The notes: generated by a model from the letters alone, not told the origin. A DNA stretch of 57,182 nt from Planctomycetota bacterium (GCA_016795245.1 JAEUIA010000121.1:1-57182); one strand, 5' to 3'. Shown: positions 43,470 through 52,978, numbered from the stretch's first letter. A program made the numbers and translations.

Positions 43470-44285
43470 CTAGCGAACGCTCCTCCAGCGCGCGTAGATC
43501 TCGGGCCGTGCGTCCTTCGCAACCGGCACGCGCACGCGCAACGTGCGCGCGACGGCGAGATCGATCTCTGCTGAGACGAGTCCCGCGTCACTGCCCGCAC
43601 AGGCGACGACGCGGCCTTCGGGATCGACGATGCGCGAGCGGCCCGGGAACTCGAGCTCCAGCTGACGCCTGCCGATGTGCGCGCGACCGGTGCGATTGCA
43701 AGCCACGACAAAGCATTGTGACTCGACCGCGCGACCCGCGCACAAAGCCTCGAGATGCGCGGCGCGCGTGGTCGGCCACTGCGACGACACCGCCATCACG
43801 GCCACGCCAGCGTGAAACAGCGCACGCGCGACTTCAGGGAAGCGCAGGTCGTAGCACACGACGCCGCCGATGCGTCCCGCGCGCGTATCCACGCACACAG
43901 GGGGCGCATCACCCGCGCTGAAGCTCGCTTCCTCGGCCGTCGGCGTGAACAAGTGCACCTTGTCGTAGCTCGCGACCACGCGCCCGTCCGCGACCGCATG
44001 CCAACGATTCGTCGGCAACGCACCCGCGCGACCCAAGGCCGAGCCGCACACCACGAGTCCCAACACGCGCGTCCACCCCGCGACACACTCCAGCGCCCGC
44101 TCGGTTTCGGCGAGCGACTGCGCAATGGGCACGGCTCCGCCCGCAAAGGACGTCGGCCACATCTCGGGCAGCACGACGAGTTCGCAACCCTGCCGCGCCG
44201 CGTCGCGCAGCCCGCGTTCGACCTCGGACAGATTATGATCGACGTCGTCGGCGCGAACGTCGAATTGGAAGGCCGCTACACGCAC
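43470..44285 (-). CDS. Carbon-nitrogen hydrolase (nitrilase superfamily)
   Basis: A 271-residue amidase of the nitrilase superfamily. The Glu-Lys-Cys triad is in VVLPEMW, YDKVHLF and VCYDLRFPEV. HLFTPTAEEASFSAGD and the C-terminal DPEGRVVACAG are also typical. The length and motifs fit the omega-amidase/Nit1 branch, which includes repair enzymes for deaminated glutathione, but the exact substrate is open. The start is a GTG at 44285. It is divergent from the membrane-protein gene. Confidence 0.85.
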   Translation of the reverse strand: MRVAAFQFDVRADDVDHNLSEVERGLRDAARQGCELVVLPEMWPTSFAGGAVPIAQSLAETERALECVAGWTRVLGLVVCGSALGRAGALPTNRWHAVADGRVVASYDKVHLFTPTAEEASFSAGDAPPVCVDTRAGRIGGVVCYDLRFPEVARALFHAGVAVMAVSSQWPTTRAAHLEALCAGRAVESQCFVVACNRTGRAHIGRRQLELEFPGRSRIVDPEGRVVACAGSDAGLVSAEIDLAVARTLRVRVPVAKDARPEIYARWRSVR

Positions 44286-44371
44286 GCGCGGAGGATATCA
44301 GCCGCGACTCGAGTTCCGGACCGATTCGGCGCTGGAAACGAGCGCGCTCGGCGGGAATCATCGCGCTGCGC

Positions 44372-45499
44372 ATGGCTGATCCGTCCGTTCCCGTCGACAT
44401 CGTCACGCTTGCCTCGGCCTTCGTCGGCGGGCGGGTGCTGCTCGCGTGGTTGCCCCCCGGCGCTCCGGGCGGCCATGCGCTGCGCGACTTGCCGCACACG
44501 CTGGCGGCGAGCTTCCTGTTCGGCCTGGCGTGCATCACGCTCGCGCTGCAGGTCTTGCCGTCCGACGACGGTTTGTGGATCTGGTCCGCGGTCGTTCTCG
44601 TCTTGATGGGCGTGCGTCTAGCCGCGCGCCCGCTCGCCATGATGCCGCGCCACGAGCCGGCGCTCGAGCGCGCGTCACCGCTCGCGCGCGTGGCGCTCGC
44701 CTGCGCCTGGCTCCTCGTCTTCGCGGCTGTCGTCACACGCTCCACGGCAGACGTCTGGCGCTTCGAGAGCCTCTGGCAGAGCGAGACTCTGATCGTGTTC
44801 TCGGCCGTCGTCCTGTGCGACTGGGCCTGTTGCATCGCGCGCGGATCGCACTGGACGCGCGCGTGGGCGGCGGCAGCGTTCGCCGCGCTGCTCGCCACCT
44901 ATCCCGAGGACAGCATCAGCGGCGCAGGCGTGCGCGCGGCGTTCTTCGTGGCGGGTGCTGCGAGTTCGGTCGCGTGGTTCCAGCGCGCGGACCGGCGTGC
45001 ACTGATCCTGGCCGTCGTGTTCTTCGCGGCGACGATGCTGTTCGCGCGCGGCGGTTGGGCGCTCGCGCTCGCGGGCGTCGTCAGCCTCGCCGTCGGCACT
45101 CCGGCACCGTCGCGGCCGCGCGTGGCCGTCGCCGCACTGGCTGCTCTCGCCGTGTTCGGCGCCGTCGCGTGGCGCGGAACGCCGGTCTGGCCGTCGGAGT
45201 GGCGCGGTCCGATCTCGCCGATCTTGTCGGCCTTGATCGGCCTCCTGTTCCTGCCCGTGGTCTTCGCCCGCTGGCGCGATTCGCGGCGCACCACAACACC
45301 AGCATGGAATCCCTCCGGCGCGCGTGTCGGCCACGAGCGCGCGATGTTGTCGCGCACGGTCGTCGCTGCGCTGATCCTGGCTTTCGCGGCGCGCGCACTC
45401 GACGCGGAAGTGCGCGCCGATCTGGCCTTGCTGCCGGCCTTGTTCGCGCTCGTCTTGTTGTCGGGCCTGTCCGTGCGCCGCCTACTCGTGCAGGCATGA
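44372..45499 (+). CDS. Polytopic membrane protein of unknown function
   Basis: A 375-residue protein with about nine or ten hydrophobic helices and short Arg-rich loops. No signature motif is visible; the opening DIVTLASAFVGGRVLLAWLPPGAPGG is somewhat like exosortase or O-antigen-ligase neighbours, but this is not evidence enough to name it. Its stop overlaps the next ATG (ATGA), so it is made with the methyltransferase-kinase fusion and probably shares a role in envelope polysaccharide work. Confidence 0.6.
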   Translation: MADPSVPVDIVTLASAFVGGRVLLAWLPPGAPGGHALRDLPHTLAASFLFGLACITLALQVLPSDDGLWIWSAVVLVLMGVRLAARPLAMMPRHEPALERASPLARVALACAWLLVFAAVVTRSTADVWRFESLWQSETLIVFSAVVLCDWACCIARGSHWTRAWAAAAFAALLATYPEDSISGAGVRAAFFVAGAASSVAWFQRADRRALILAVVFFAATMLFARGGWALALAGVVSLAVGTPAPSRPRVAVAALAALAVFGAVAWRGTPVWPSEWRGPISPILSALIGLLFLPVVFARWRDSRRTTTPAWNPSGARVGHERAMLSRTVVAALILAFAARALDAEVRADLALLPALFALVLLSGLSVRRLLVQA

Positions 45500-47292
45500 G
45501 CGCCGCCGACTCCACGCGCACTACACAGCCGGCCCACGGTGATTTCGCCGTCGGCCTGGCCGCCGCTGCGCGTGGCGTGTCGTTCAAGGCCGCGCTGGAG
45601 GAATTGCTGCGGGCCCTCCCCGAGGAACACGCCGACCGTTTGATGCAGGAATTGCGCGAGTCGCGCGGCGCGTGGTGTTCGCTCTTGCGCTCGCGCGGCG
45701 GTGAACTGCTGTTCTTGGGCAGCGCATTGTCGGGCACGATCACGCCGCTCGCGGCGAGCGGCTTTCACGTCACCGTCCTCGATCCTGACTCAGACCGCGT
45801 CGCGTTCGGCAACTTGCGCAACGCCGCGCACTCGCCTGAAGCGGTGCGCGCGCTCGTCACGCCCGTCGCCGCGCGCCTGGATTTCGCGGACCAGAGCTTC
45901 GACGTCGTCGTGATCGAGGATTGGAATCTGTCGCCGGCGGAGTTCGCAGCCGGCGTCTCCGAAGCGCTGCGGGTATCGCGCGGCGAGGTCGTGCTGACTG
46001 CGAACAATCGACTGGCCTACAAACGCTCGAGCGGGCGCCGCAGCGATTTTTCGATTCCGTCGCCGCTGGAGTACGTGCGGCGCGCGCTGTCTCCGCCGCG
46101 CGGAGAGCGCACTTTACGCGGCTACCGCAAGCTGCTTTTCCGCGGCGGATTCGCACCTCCGCGCGCTTTCGCGCTGTATCCGCACGCGCGCGACTTCACG
46201 TTCGTCGTCGGCATCGACGACCAACGGCCGCGCCTCTCGGTCGGACCGATGGAGAAGAAGAACCGCATCAAGCTGATCGCGAACGCAGTCGGTCTGTTCC
46301 CGGTATTCACGCCGAGTTTCGCGCTGATCGGCGCGCGTCCGCGGGTCGAGCGCGAACCGACGCGCATCGAGCGCATCCTGATGGAGATCGCGCGGCGCAC
46401 GGGCGAGCCCTTGCCGCGGATCGAACAACTCGTCGCGACGCGCGGCAACACGGCTTTGATCCACACGTCGATTCCAGGTGCCGGAGACGACGAGCCGCGT
46501 GGACGCTGGACGCTGCACGTGCCGCTGTGCCCGAAGAACATCCCGCAGCTCGAGCTGCACTATCGTTCGTTGGAGCTCGTGCGCAAGCGCTTCCCCGTCG
46601 TGCCGGTTCCCGAGCCGCTGTTGCACGGACACATCGAAGGTGTGTGGTTGTCGTGCGAGCGACGGCTGCCCGGCTGGACGGCGCCGCAAGTCACTTCGAA
46701 TCGCAGCACGGTCGCACGCATGCTGGCCGACGCGGCGCGACATTTCGCGGCACTCGTCGTGCGCGATCCCGCACCATTCACCGACGCCGACTACGAGGAG
46801 CAGATCGGCGCGCGCATCGACATCGTGCTACAGCACGCGGCTGTTCCCTCCACGATCACGGCCTTGAAGCGCATGCGCACCCAGTGCCGCGCGCGTTTCG
46901 TCGGCAGAAAGGTCGCGCGCGTGCTCTACCACGCCGATCTGCGCGGCAAGCACGTGCAAGTGGCGCGCGACGGCTCGGTGCTCGGCTATCTGGATTGGGG
47001 CACGACCGAAGACGCAGGCCTCCCCTATTTCGATCTCCTGCATCTCGTCGTGCACGAGCGCAAACAGGAGCACAAGTGCAGCGCCGCCGAAGCCTGGAAG
47101 ATCGTGCGCGACCGCGTGCAACTGCGCGATTACGAGCGCCGCGCGCTGGGCGCGTACTGCGCCGCCGTGCACCTGGACGACGACTCGGCGCGCGCGCTCG
47201 AAGAGCTCTATCCCGTGCTCGTGGCCGCGATGGCCGAGAAAAACTGGGACTACAGCCGCCCGCGCTGGCTGCATCGGCAGTTTCAGATCTGA
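45496..47292 (+). CDS. Methyltransferase-phosphotransferase fusion protein
   Basis: A 598-residue two-domain protein. The N-terminal half (about 50-240) reads as a SAM methyltransferase: ELLFLGSALSGTITPLA, VTVLDPDSDRVAFGN and FDVVVIEDWN. The C-terminal half (about 290-598) is an aminoglycoside-phosphotransferase/LPS-kinase-like fold with HADLRGKHVQV in place of HxDxxxxN and YLDWGTTEDAGLPYFDL in place of the DFG-type motif. It may methylate and phosphorylate a sugar or polyprenyl-linked glycan. It is coupled by ATGA to the upstream membrane protein. Confidence 0.7.
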   Translation: MSAADSTRTTQPAHGDFAVGLAAAARGVSFKAALEELLRALPEEHADRLMQELRESRGAWCSLLRSRGGELLFLGSALSGTITPLAASGFHVTVLDPDSDRVAFGNLRNAAHSPEAVRALVTPVAARLDFADQSFDVVVIEDWNLSPAEFAAGVSEALRVSRGEVVLTANNRLAYKRSSGRRSDFSIPSPLEYVRRALSPPRGERTLRGYRKLLFRGGFAPPRAFALYPHARDFTFVVGIDDQRPRLSVGPMEKKNRIKLIANAVGLFPVFTPSFALIGARPRVEREPTRIERILMEIARRTGEPLPRIEQLVATRGNTALIHTSIPGAGDDEPRGRWTLHVPLCPKNIPQLELHYRSLELVRKRFPVVPVPEPLLHGHIEGVWLSCERRLPGWTAPQVTSNRSTVARMLADAARHFAALVVRDPAPFTDADYEEQIGARIDIVLQHAAVPSTITALKRMRTQCRARFVGRKVARVLYHADLRGKHVQVARDGSVLGYLDWGTTEDAGLPYFDLLHLVVHERKQEHKCSAAEAWKIVRDRVQLRDYERRALGAYCAAVHLDDDSARALEELYPVLVAAMAEKNWDYSRPRWLHRQFQI

Positions 47293-47370
47293 CGGCTTCT
47301 GTGCCCGCTCCGTCGAGCGCTGTTCACAGTCCAGTGCTCGGACGCCGGACGTTGCGTTCGACGGGAATCG

Positions 47371-47850
47371 TCAGTCCGCTTTGAATCGGCGAGGCTGGAG
47401 GACGACGACACCGGCGACTTGGATCCACGAGGTATCGTCTTCGTCGAACACCTCGATCCTGGCTTCAGCGCCCTCGAAGCCGGACAAGTCGATATGCAGC
47501 GGAAGCAGCCACGGAGGCGCAGGGGGCTTCAACTCGGCGAACACTCGCCCATCCGGCACAGCGAGAACGCGCAGTCCTGTGGAGCCGACACCACACATGC
47601 GCACTTCGAGAACAGACTCAGGACCGATGCTGAAGTGGGGAGACGGTGCGGTGCCCCCCCCCCCCCCGCAAGCCCGGTGCGGCACGACGAAAGGCCCTTG
47701 GCTGTCGAGCAACGAATCGGCCACGGGATGGCCCTCGTCAACGGCATGTCGTCCGCGTCTCCACCGGCGAATGCGTTGCCTTCCAGGCTCCAGGCCGAGT
47801 ACTGCGGATCGGCGAAACATCCGATCGCTTGTGCCACTTCGAACTGCCAC
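47371..47850 (-). pseudogene. Out-of-frame C-terminal part of the GT-C glycosyltransferase
   Basis: This frame continues the soluble C-terminal domain of the glycosyltransferase that begins at 49526. The segments VADSLLDSQGPF, TAPSPHFSIGPESVLEVRM and ARIEVFDEDDTSWIQVAGVVV read as a natural beta-sandwich, whereas the upstream frame ends in unconvincing sequence. A one-base change somewhere in 47654-47790 would join the two. It is not a separate gene. Confidence 0.65.
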
Positions 47851-49526
47851 AGGTCGCGATCAGCCATAGAATTCGCCACCCATTCAGGTTTGGTCGAGCC
47901 GAACGGCAGCCACAGATCCTCGCGCAGCCGCAACGCGTAGGGTGCGCCCATGAGTGCCTGCATGCGCGACCGAGCAGCAGGCGAGATCACGACGTTGAAG
48001 CCCTTCGCCTCCAAGTCGGCCTCGTCACCACGCCGATCGTGGGCCATGAACCGCGCGTCGTTTCCTCGCAAGAACGGCTTGCGAGCGATGTCGCGATCCG
48101 TCAACCCATGCATGTCGATCATGCGGACATCGGGCAGGTAGTAGCCCGTGATTCCGATGGCGGCTCGCGCGGTCACGGCGTCCGAAGGAAGCACGGATTC
48201 TCCGCGCACGATTCCGTAGGGTGACCACAGGGGTTCTTCGGTTCTCCACACCCGCTCGTGTTCGCGCCAGACCGTGCCCACGCCGCGACTCAAGCAGTAG
48301 TCCTGCATGCGGTTGTACACGCCTGTGAGCGCTGCCAACGGAGGCACTGCGAACAAGACTGGAGAATTCTCCGCATCGATATGCATGCTCGCGCTCTGCA
48401 ATTCAGCTCGCGTCGCGAATGCCGGCGTGCGCGCGGCCTTCGCGGTCTGTACGGCGGCACCGTAGAACACAGCCATCAGCAGCAACGCGAAAGCGAGCCC
48501 TCGCTCAGCGCCGAGCCTGTTGACTGCGGTCGCTCTTGCGAGCACGACGATGCCCTCGGCGGCAGCGACCATCAACAACGGCCAGTAGAAGTCCAGCGGG
48601 CGCCACTCGAACATGTCTCCGCCGAGCCGAATCAGATAGACGACGTGTGCCCCGACCAGGAAAGCGCTCAGCAAATGCAGTCTGTTTCCACGGCGCAACC
48701 GCCAGATGGCGCCGACGGTTGCCAGCGGCAGCAGAAACCACGCTCCGCTTTCGATCCCGACAGCCACGATGTACCGGACGCCGGCCTCCGGCCACGGGCG
48801 CACGTGCTTGGCGTAGTACGTATTCGGCAGCCAATCGCCGTAGTAGGCGTGACGCCAGAGGTAGTGCGCGCCGACGAGCAGCGCGAAGGGTGCGACGTAC
48901 GCGAGGACGCTGCGCCATCCAAAGCTGCGCGTGACACGCATCTCCAACGCCAGCCACGCACCGGCGCAGGCCCACAACATGAGACCTTCGGGGCGCGTCC
49001 ACTCGGCGGCCGCGAAGGCCAGCGACGCCGCCACCAATCTCCCGGGCGTGCGCGATCCCACACCCAGCATCACGATGCCGACCAGCACGAACATCGTGAA
49101 CTGACGGGTCTCGAGTCCGCTGGTGCTCCAGGCCGCCCACGTGCGGCTGGTGGCGAGCAAGACGAGCGCAGCGAAGGCGACGAACACGTGGCGCGTGCTG
49201 TCAGGTCCACTGCGCGCCAACTTGAACAGGCAGAGAATCGAGAAAGCGGTCGCGGTGAGGCTGAGTACATCGCACGCGACTGTCGGCTCCAGGCCGAACA
49301 CTCTCCAGACGGCGGCCAGTTCGAGGGTCCACAGGAAGTTCGTGTAGCCTTCGACACGCTCGCCCGGATTGAAGACGAGACCGTGACCTTGGATCAGGTT
49401 CCAGGCGTAGCGGAAGCTGATGTAGGCATCGTCGCAGTGAAAATAGACGGACCCGATGTGCCAGACCATCAGCGCCAACGCGGCCGCGAAGGCCGCGATC
49501 ACTGCGATACGGCCGCGCTTGTCCAT
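47529..49526 (-). CDS. GT-C membrane glycosyltransferase, frameshifted near its end
   Basis: A 665-residue polytopic protein. After the first helix it has HCDDAYISFRYAWNLIQGHGLVFNPGERVEGYTNFLW, the hallmark first loop of a GT-C family related to mannosyl- and arabinosyltransferases, where the DD pair binds the donor phosphate. About ten helices follow, then a soluble domain. The last 80 or so residues are in the wrong frame: the true C-terminus is in the frame at 47371-47850. It starts three bases after the stop of the next upstream gene. Confidence 0.75.
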   Translation of the reverse strand: MDKRGRIAVIAAFAAALALMVWHIGSVYFHCDDAYISFRYAWNLIQGHGLVFNPGERVEGYTNFLWTLELAAVWRVFGLEPTVACDVLSLTATAFSILCLFKLARSGPDSTRHVFVAFAALVLLATSRTWAAWSTSGLETRQFTMFVLVGIVMLGVGSRTPGRLVAASLAFAAAEWTRPEGLMLWACAGAWLALEMRVTRSFGWRSVLAYVAPFALLVGAHYLWRHAYYGDWLPNTYYAKHVRPWPEAGVRYIVAVGIESGAWFLLPLATVGAIWRLRRGNRLHLLSAFLVGAHVVYLIRLGGDMFEWRPLDFYWPLLMVAAAEGIVVLARATAVNRLGAERGLAFALLLMAVFYGAAVQTAKAARTPAFATRAELQSASMHIDAENSPVLFAVPPLAALTGVYNRMQDYCLSRGVGTVWREHERVWRTEEPLWSPYGIVRGESVLPSDAVTARAAIGITGYYLPDVRMIDMHGLTDRDIARKPFLRGNDARFMAHDRRGDEADLEAKGFNVVISPAARSRMQALMGAPYALRLREDLWLPFGSTKPEWVANSMADRDLWQFEVAQAIGCFADPQYSAWSLEGNAFAGGDADDMPLTRAIPWPIRCSTAKGLSSCRTGLAGGGGAPHRLPTSASVLSLFSKCACVVSAPQDCAFSLCRMGECSPS
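47654..47667. repeat. Homopolymer of 14 C
   Basis: Fourteen consecutive C (G on the coding minus strand) lie within the overlap of the two glycosyltransferase frames. If it held 12 or 15 bases, the upstream frame would run into the downstream frame. Such tracts slip in replication and also cause sequencing errors. Confidence 0.9.
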
Positions 49527-49529
49527 GGG

Positions 49530-50714
49530 TCAGCCTGCGGGGGTGACGGAGTTCCCGGAGCCCGCGCGACGTGACGCCAAGATCGCCTCGCCCGCAAACA
49601 GCATCGTCAGCACGATCGGTGTCATGTAGATGCGCAGCCAGCCTACACCAGTCACCGGGAACAGGATGAAGCGCGCGACGAGTTCGAGCACGCCGACGAG
49701 CATCAAGAGGCGCAGGCCTGGACTGGCCCAGCGCCATGCGAGCGCGGCGAGCGCGATCGGCCAGAGCTCGCGGTAGAACCACGGGCGCGTCGCGAACCCG
49801 CGCAGGTTTGCGAACAGCGTGGCCCAGTACGGTTCGCTCACATCCGGCACAGGTGTGTCGGCGGGGTACGCCATCGGCCCGATGAACGCGTAGACCAGCA
49901 CGGTTTGTCGCCCGTACCAACCGGTGAAGCTCGCGGCGATCAGGTACACGACGATGGTCGGGACCACGACAGCGGCGACGCGACCCGCGAGTTCACGCAG
50001 GCTCGCGGAACCGCGCGTTGCCCACACGGCCGCGGGCGCGAACATCAGGATGTGCAACAACGCGTCGTGGCGCGTCAACACGGCGAGCGCAAACAGCGCC
50101 GCGACGACCACGAGGTCGCTGCGCCGCGGATGCGCGCGACACAACGCCACGGATCCGGCGATCGAAAACAGCGTGCCCAGCGCGTCGGGCGTGCTCAACG
50201 TCGCCAGCATCGGCCAGTACAGGCCGTACGCCGCGGCGCCGACGAACACTCCGGCGAGCCACGCTCCCGCCCGACGCTGGATCACCCACCACAAGAACAT
50301 CGTCAGCGCCGCCAACGGCACGGCGGACAGCCACACCGACGCCGCTACGGCCGACATCCCGAGCTTGTGCAACACCACGATGCCCGCCACGTACAGAACG
50401 CGCGGCGAGTAGAAGGGCAATTGCTGCTCCAACGATCGCGGATCCGTGACGACCGTCGCCTGGTAAGGCGACGACCCGCGCAACAGCACCGTGTTCTTGC
50501 GCTCGTCGTGGATCCCGGCAGCCAGCTCGCTGCGCGTCGCCGCGAGCAGTTCATCCCCTTGCAAGCCCTCGAAGCGAAACGCGGTCGCGACGTAGCCGAT
50601 GACATCCCAGTTGTAGAAGGGCTTCTTGATCGCGCCCGCCGTCACGGTGACGACGAGCGCGACGAACAGCGCCGTCGGCAGCACGACGACCAGCCACAAG
50701 CGTGTGCGGCTCAT
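49530..50714 (-). CDS. Polytopic membrane glycosyltransferase-like protein
   Basis: A 394-residue protein with about ten helices. The first loop NWDVIGYVATAFRFEG has the Asp expected of GT-C donors, and LYWPMLATLSTPDALG, RHDALLHILMFAPAAVW and a middle membrane core follow. The short loops fit a DUF2029/GT39-like transferase, but motifs are weak. The ATG overlaps the upstream stop (ATGA), so it is coupled to the phosphatase-kinase gene. Confidence 0.65.
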   Translation of the reverse strand: MSRTRLWLVVVLPTALFVALVVTVTAGAIKKPFYNWDVIGYVATAFRFEGLQGDELLAATRSELAAGIHDERKNTVLLRGSSPYQATVVTDPRSLEQQLPFYSPRVLYVAGIVVLHKLGMSAVAASVWLSAVPLAALTMFLWWVIQRRAGAWLAGVFVGAAAYGLYWPMLATLSTPDALGTLFSIAGSVALCRAHPRRSDLVVVAALFALAVLTRHDALLHILMFAPAAVWATRGSASLRELAGRVAAVVVPTIVVYLIAASFTGWYGRQTVLVYAFIGPMAYPADTPVPDVSEPYWATLFANLRGFATRPWFYRELWPIALAALAWRWASPGLRLLMLVGVLELVARFILFPVTGVGWLRIYMTPIVLTMLFAGEAILASRRAGSGNSVTPAG

Positions 50715-51988
50715 GCGGGCGCGGACTCCATGCCCGCCATGATGAACGACAAGCGTTGTTCCAGCTCGTTCGTTTCCGGAACTCGGATCACACGCGTCCG
50801 GGCGAAGCGCTCGATCGTGCCTTCCAAGATGGTCTGAAACCGCAACTGCGTGAAGGGATTCGTGGAGCGCACGCCGTCGTTCACGAGCGGCAGCGCGCCC
50901 CAAGGAAACAACAGCACCGCATCGTAGCGCGCCGATTCCGCCGACATCTGCGCCATCCAACCCTGGGCATCGCCGTCGAGATGCAGGTCGTAGTGCAGGA
51001 AAAACGCCGCGTAGTCCAGGCTGGAACGATCGACCACGAAGCCGTCCAGGGCCGCGTCCTCGAGCGCACGCTGCTCGCTCCATTGCTCGCGCATCAGCGC
51101 GCGCCAGTCGGAATGACTCATGCCGTGGATGTCGAATCCGGCTTCGATCCGACGTCGCATGATCTCGTCGATGAAGGGCACGCCCAACTCCGCCGCGAGC
51201 CGCCGCCCGAGCGTCGTCTTGCCCGTGCCGGCCGACCCGGAGAGCGCGATGCGCGGCTTGCGCGCACTCATGGTCGAAGAGTTCGCGACCACAGCGCCTT
51301 CCCCGAACGACCACGGCCTTTCTCCGCACTGCGCCAGCACGGCGCCGGCTTCACCGATCAAGAACGACGTGTGCGAGCCCGTCGCCGGCGCGAAACGCAA
51401 CGCTTGATCGCCCCGCAGACCCAGCAGGTGACACGCGAGCGCGCGGATCACGCCGATGTGCGTCGCCACCACGATCGTGTGGCCGGCGTAGGCGCGCGAC
51501 GCAACCTCCCACCAGGCGACGACGCGCGCCTCCAGATCGGCGAACGACTCGCCGCCGGTCGGACGCGATTCGTAGTAGTTGTCCCAGTAGGCCGTGACTG
51601 CGCTCGGCTCGACGGACGTGATGTCGGCCCAGGTGCGACCCTCCCACGCGCCCATGCTCTGCTCGCGCAGGCGCGCATCGACGACGAGTTCGCGACCCGC
51701 TCGCCGCGCGACATCGGCACCGAGCACGCTGCAGCGCACGAGATCGCTCGTGAGCACGACATCCGGCCGTGGAGCGTGACGCGCAAACCACTGCGCCAGT
51801 TCACGACTCTCGATTTCGCCGCGCGGCGACAGCGGCTCGTCCATCTGGCCGCGCACGATGCGCTGCGTCAGCCCGCGGACCTCGCCGTGGCGCAGCAAGT
51901 GCAGGCGTGTGACCTGCGCCGAAGGCAGGATCTTCGTCGTCGCCGCATCGAATGCGCCGGTGAAGGCCTGGCCGGGTTCCTGCGTCAT
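50711..51988 (-). CDS. Histidine phosphatase fused to a P-loop kinase (NadR/AAA_28-like)
   Basis: A 425-residue fusion. The N-terminal half (about 28-230) is a histidine-phosphatase domain: LLRHGEV with the phospho-accepting His, LSPRGEIES, REQSMGAWEG and VVATHIGVIRAL with the second His. It resembles CobC and phosphoglycerate mutases. The C-terminal half (about 245-425) opens with a Walker A SGSAGTGKTTLG, then DEIMRR, WSEQ, VVDRSSLDYAAFF and a lid-like segment, resembling NadR-type or AAA_28 kinases. It is coupled by ATGA on both sides, with the BtuF-like lipoprotein upstream and a glycosyltransferase downstream. Confidence 0.78.
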   Translation of the reverse strand: MTQEPGQAFTGAFDAATTKILPSAQVTRLHLLRHGEVRGLTQRIVRGQMDEPLSPRGEIESRELAQWFARHAPRPDVVLTSDLVRCSVLGADVARRAGRELVVDARLREQSMGAWEGRTWADITSVEPSAVTAYWDNYYESRPTGGESFADLEARVVAWWEVASRAYAGHTIVVATHIGVIRALACHLLGLRGDQALRFAPATGSHTSFLIGEAGAVLAQCGERPWSFGEGAVVANSSTMSARKPRIALSGSAGTGKTTLGRRLAAELGVPFIDEIMRRRIEAGFDIHGMSHSDWRALMREQWSEQRALEDAALDGFVVDRSSLDYAAFFLHYDLHLDGDAQGWMAQMSAESARYDAVLLFPWGALPLVNDGVRSTNPFTQLRFQTILEGTIERFARTRVIRVPETNELEQRLSFIMAGMESAPA

Positions 51989-52887
51989 CGCGGCGGCTCG
52001 GCGAGCAGCGCGTCCACCGCGCGGGCCACCGCTTCGGCCGCGTCGACGATCGGCGGCGAGTCAGCGGCCATGAGGGTCGCCGTGATGACGACGATGCGGC
52101 CTTGCTTGCGCGCGCGCAGGCCGGCGAGAGCGGGCGCTGATTCGACCACGGATTTCGTCGCACTGCCGACGTCGCCGCGCGCGGGCGACGACACGATCAG
52201 GAAATCGGGATCGAGCGTGAGCAGGCGTTCGAAATCGAGCGCGACGTGGCCGGTGAGCCCCGCCTCGGCCGCCGCGTTCTTCAGCCCGACGAGGCGCAAG
52301 ATCGTGTCGGGCGTCGTGTGCGCGCCCGCCGTCGTGCCGCCCGTGCCGTCGTTGGTGTAGACGAGTGCCGTGTGTGCGGCGCGTTTCGAAGCTTGCGCGC
52401 GCAGAGCTTCGACGCGAATGTCGAGCGCGAGGACGATTTCCTCGGCGCGCGGCAGCACCGCGAAGCGCTGCCCGAGGTCCAACAGTGTGTCGCGGATGTC
52501 TTCGTAGCTCGTGGCCGATTTCAGCACGAGCACGTCGACCTTCTGCGAGCGCAGGATGCTGGTCGTGTCCTGGCTCTGCCACTCGTGCGTCACGACCAGA
52601 TCCGGAGCGAGCACCAGCAGCGCTTCGGCGACGTAGCGCGGAAAGCGCGGCACACGCTCGAACCCGCCGGCCTTCAGGTCGATCGACACGTAGTCGTCGG
52701 CCTGCTCCGCGATCCCGGCCACGCGTTCCGGCGGCACGAGCCTGCACACGAACTCGGCCGCTGCCGCGTTGGCGCACACGATGCGGCGCGCCGGACCCGA
52801 CGCGGCGGTGACGGGCGTCGCCGGCGCTGAATCGCCGCAGGCGGCGGCGGTCAGCGCGAGGCCGGCGCAAACGAGCAGGCGAGGCAT
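51985..52887 (-). CDS. BtuF-like substrate-binding lipoprotein
   Basis: A 300-residue ABC-type class III binding protein with a lipoprotein signal MPRLLVCAGLALTAAAC, Cys17 being the lipidated residue. The mature part has RRIVCANAAAAEFVCRLVP, VPRFPRYVAEALLVLAPDLVV, DIRDTLLDLGQRF and VALDFERLLTLDPDFLIV, with the long linking helix of BtuF/FhuD proteins. The ligand could be cobalamin, haem or an iron chelate. No permease lies nearby. It starts the four-gene minus-strand operon. Confidence 0.78.
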   Translation of the reverse strand: MPRLLVCAGLALTAAACGDSAPATPVTAASGPARRIVCANAAAAEFVCRLVPPERVAGIAEQADDYVSIDLKAGGFERVPRFPRYVAEALLVLAPDLVVTHEWQSQDTTSILRSQKVDVLVLKSATSYEDIRDTLLDLGQRFAVLPRAEEIVLALDIRVEALRAQASKRAAHTALVYTNDGTGGTTAGAHTTPDTILRLVGLKNAAAEAGLTGHVALDFERLLTLDPDFLIVSSPARGDVGSATKSVVESAPALAGLRARKQGRIVVITATLMAADSPPIVDAAEAVARAVDALLAEPPR

Positions 52888-52978
52888 GGTGCGTGTCCTA
52901 TCCGCGTGGAGCGGGCCAGTCAACGCGCGACACACGATCTTGGAGCGGCGCGCGCACGAGCGTAGTTTTGCGAGCCGC

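Noticed and set aside
52888..52978. Cobalamin riboswitch before the BtuF-like operon
   Set aside because: The gap is only 91 bases, too short for the full aptamer, and no B12-box sequence was seen.
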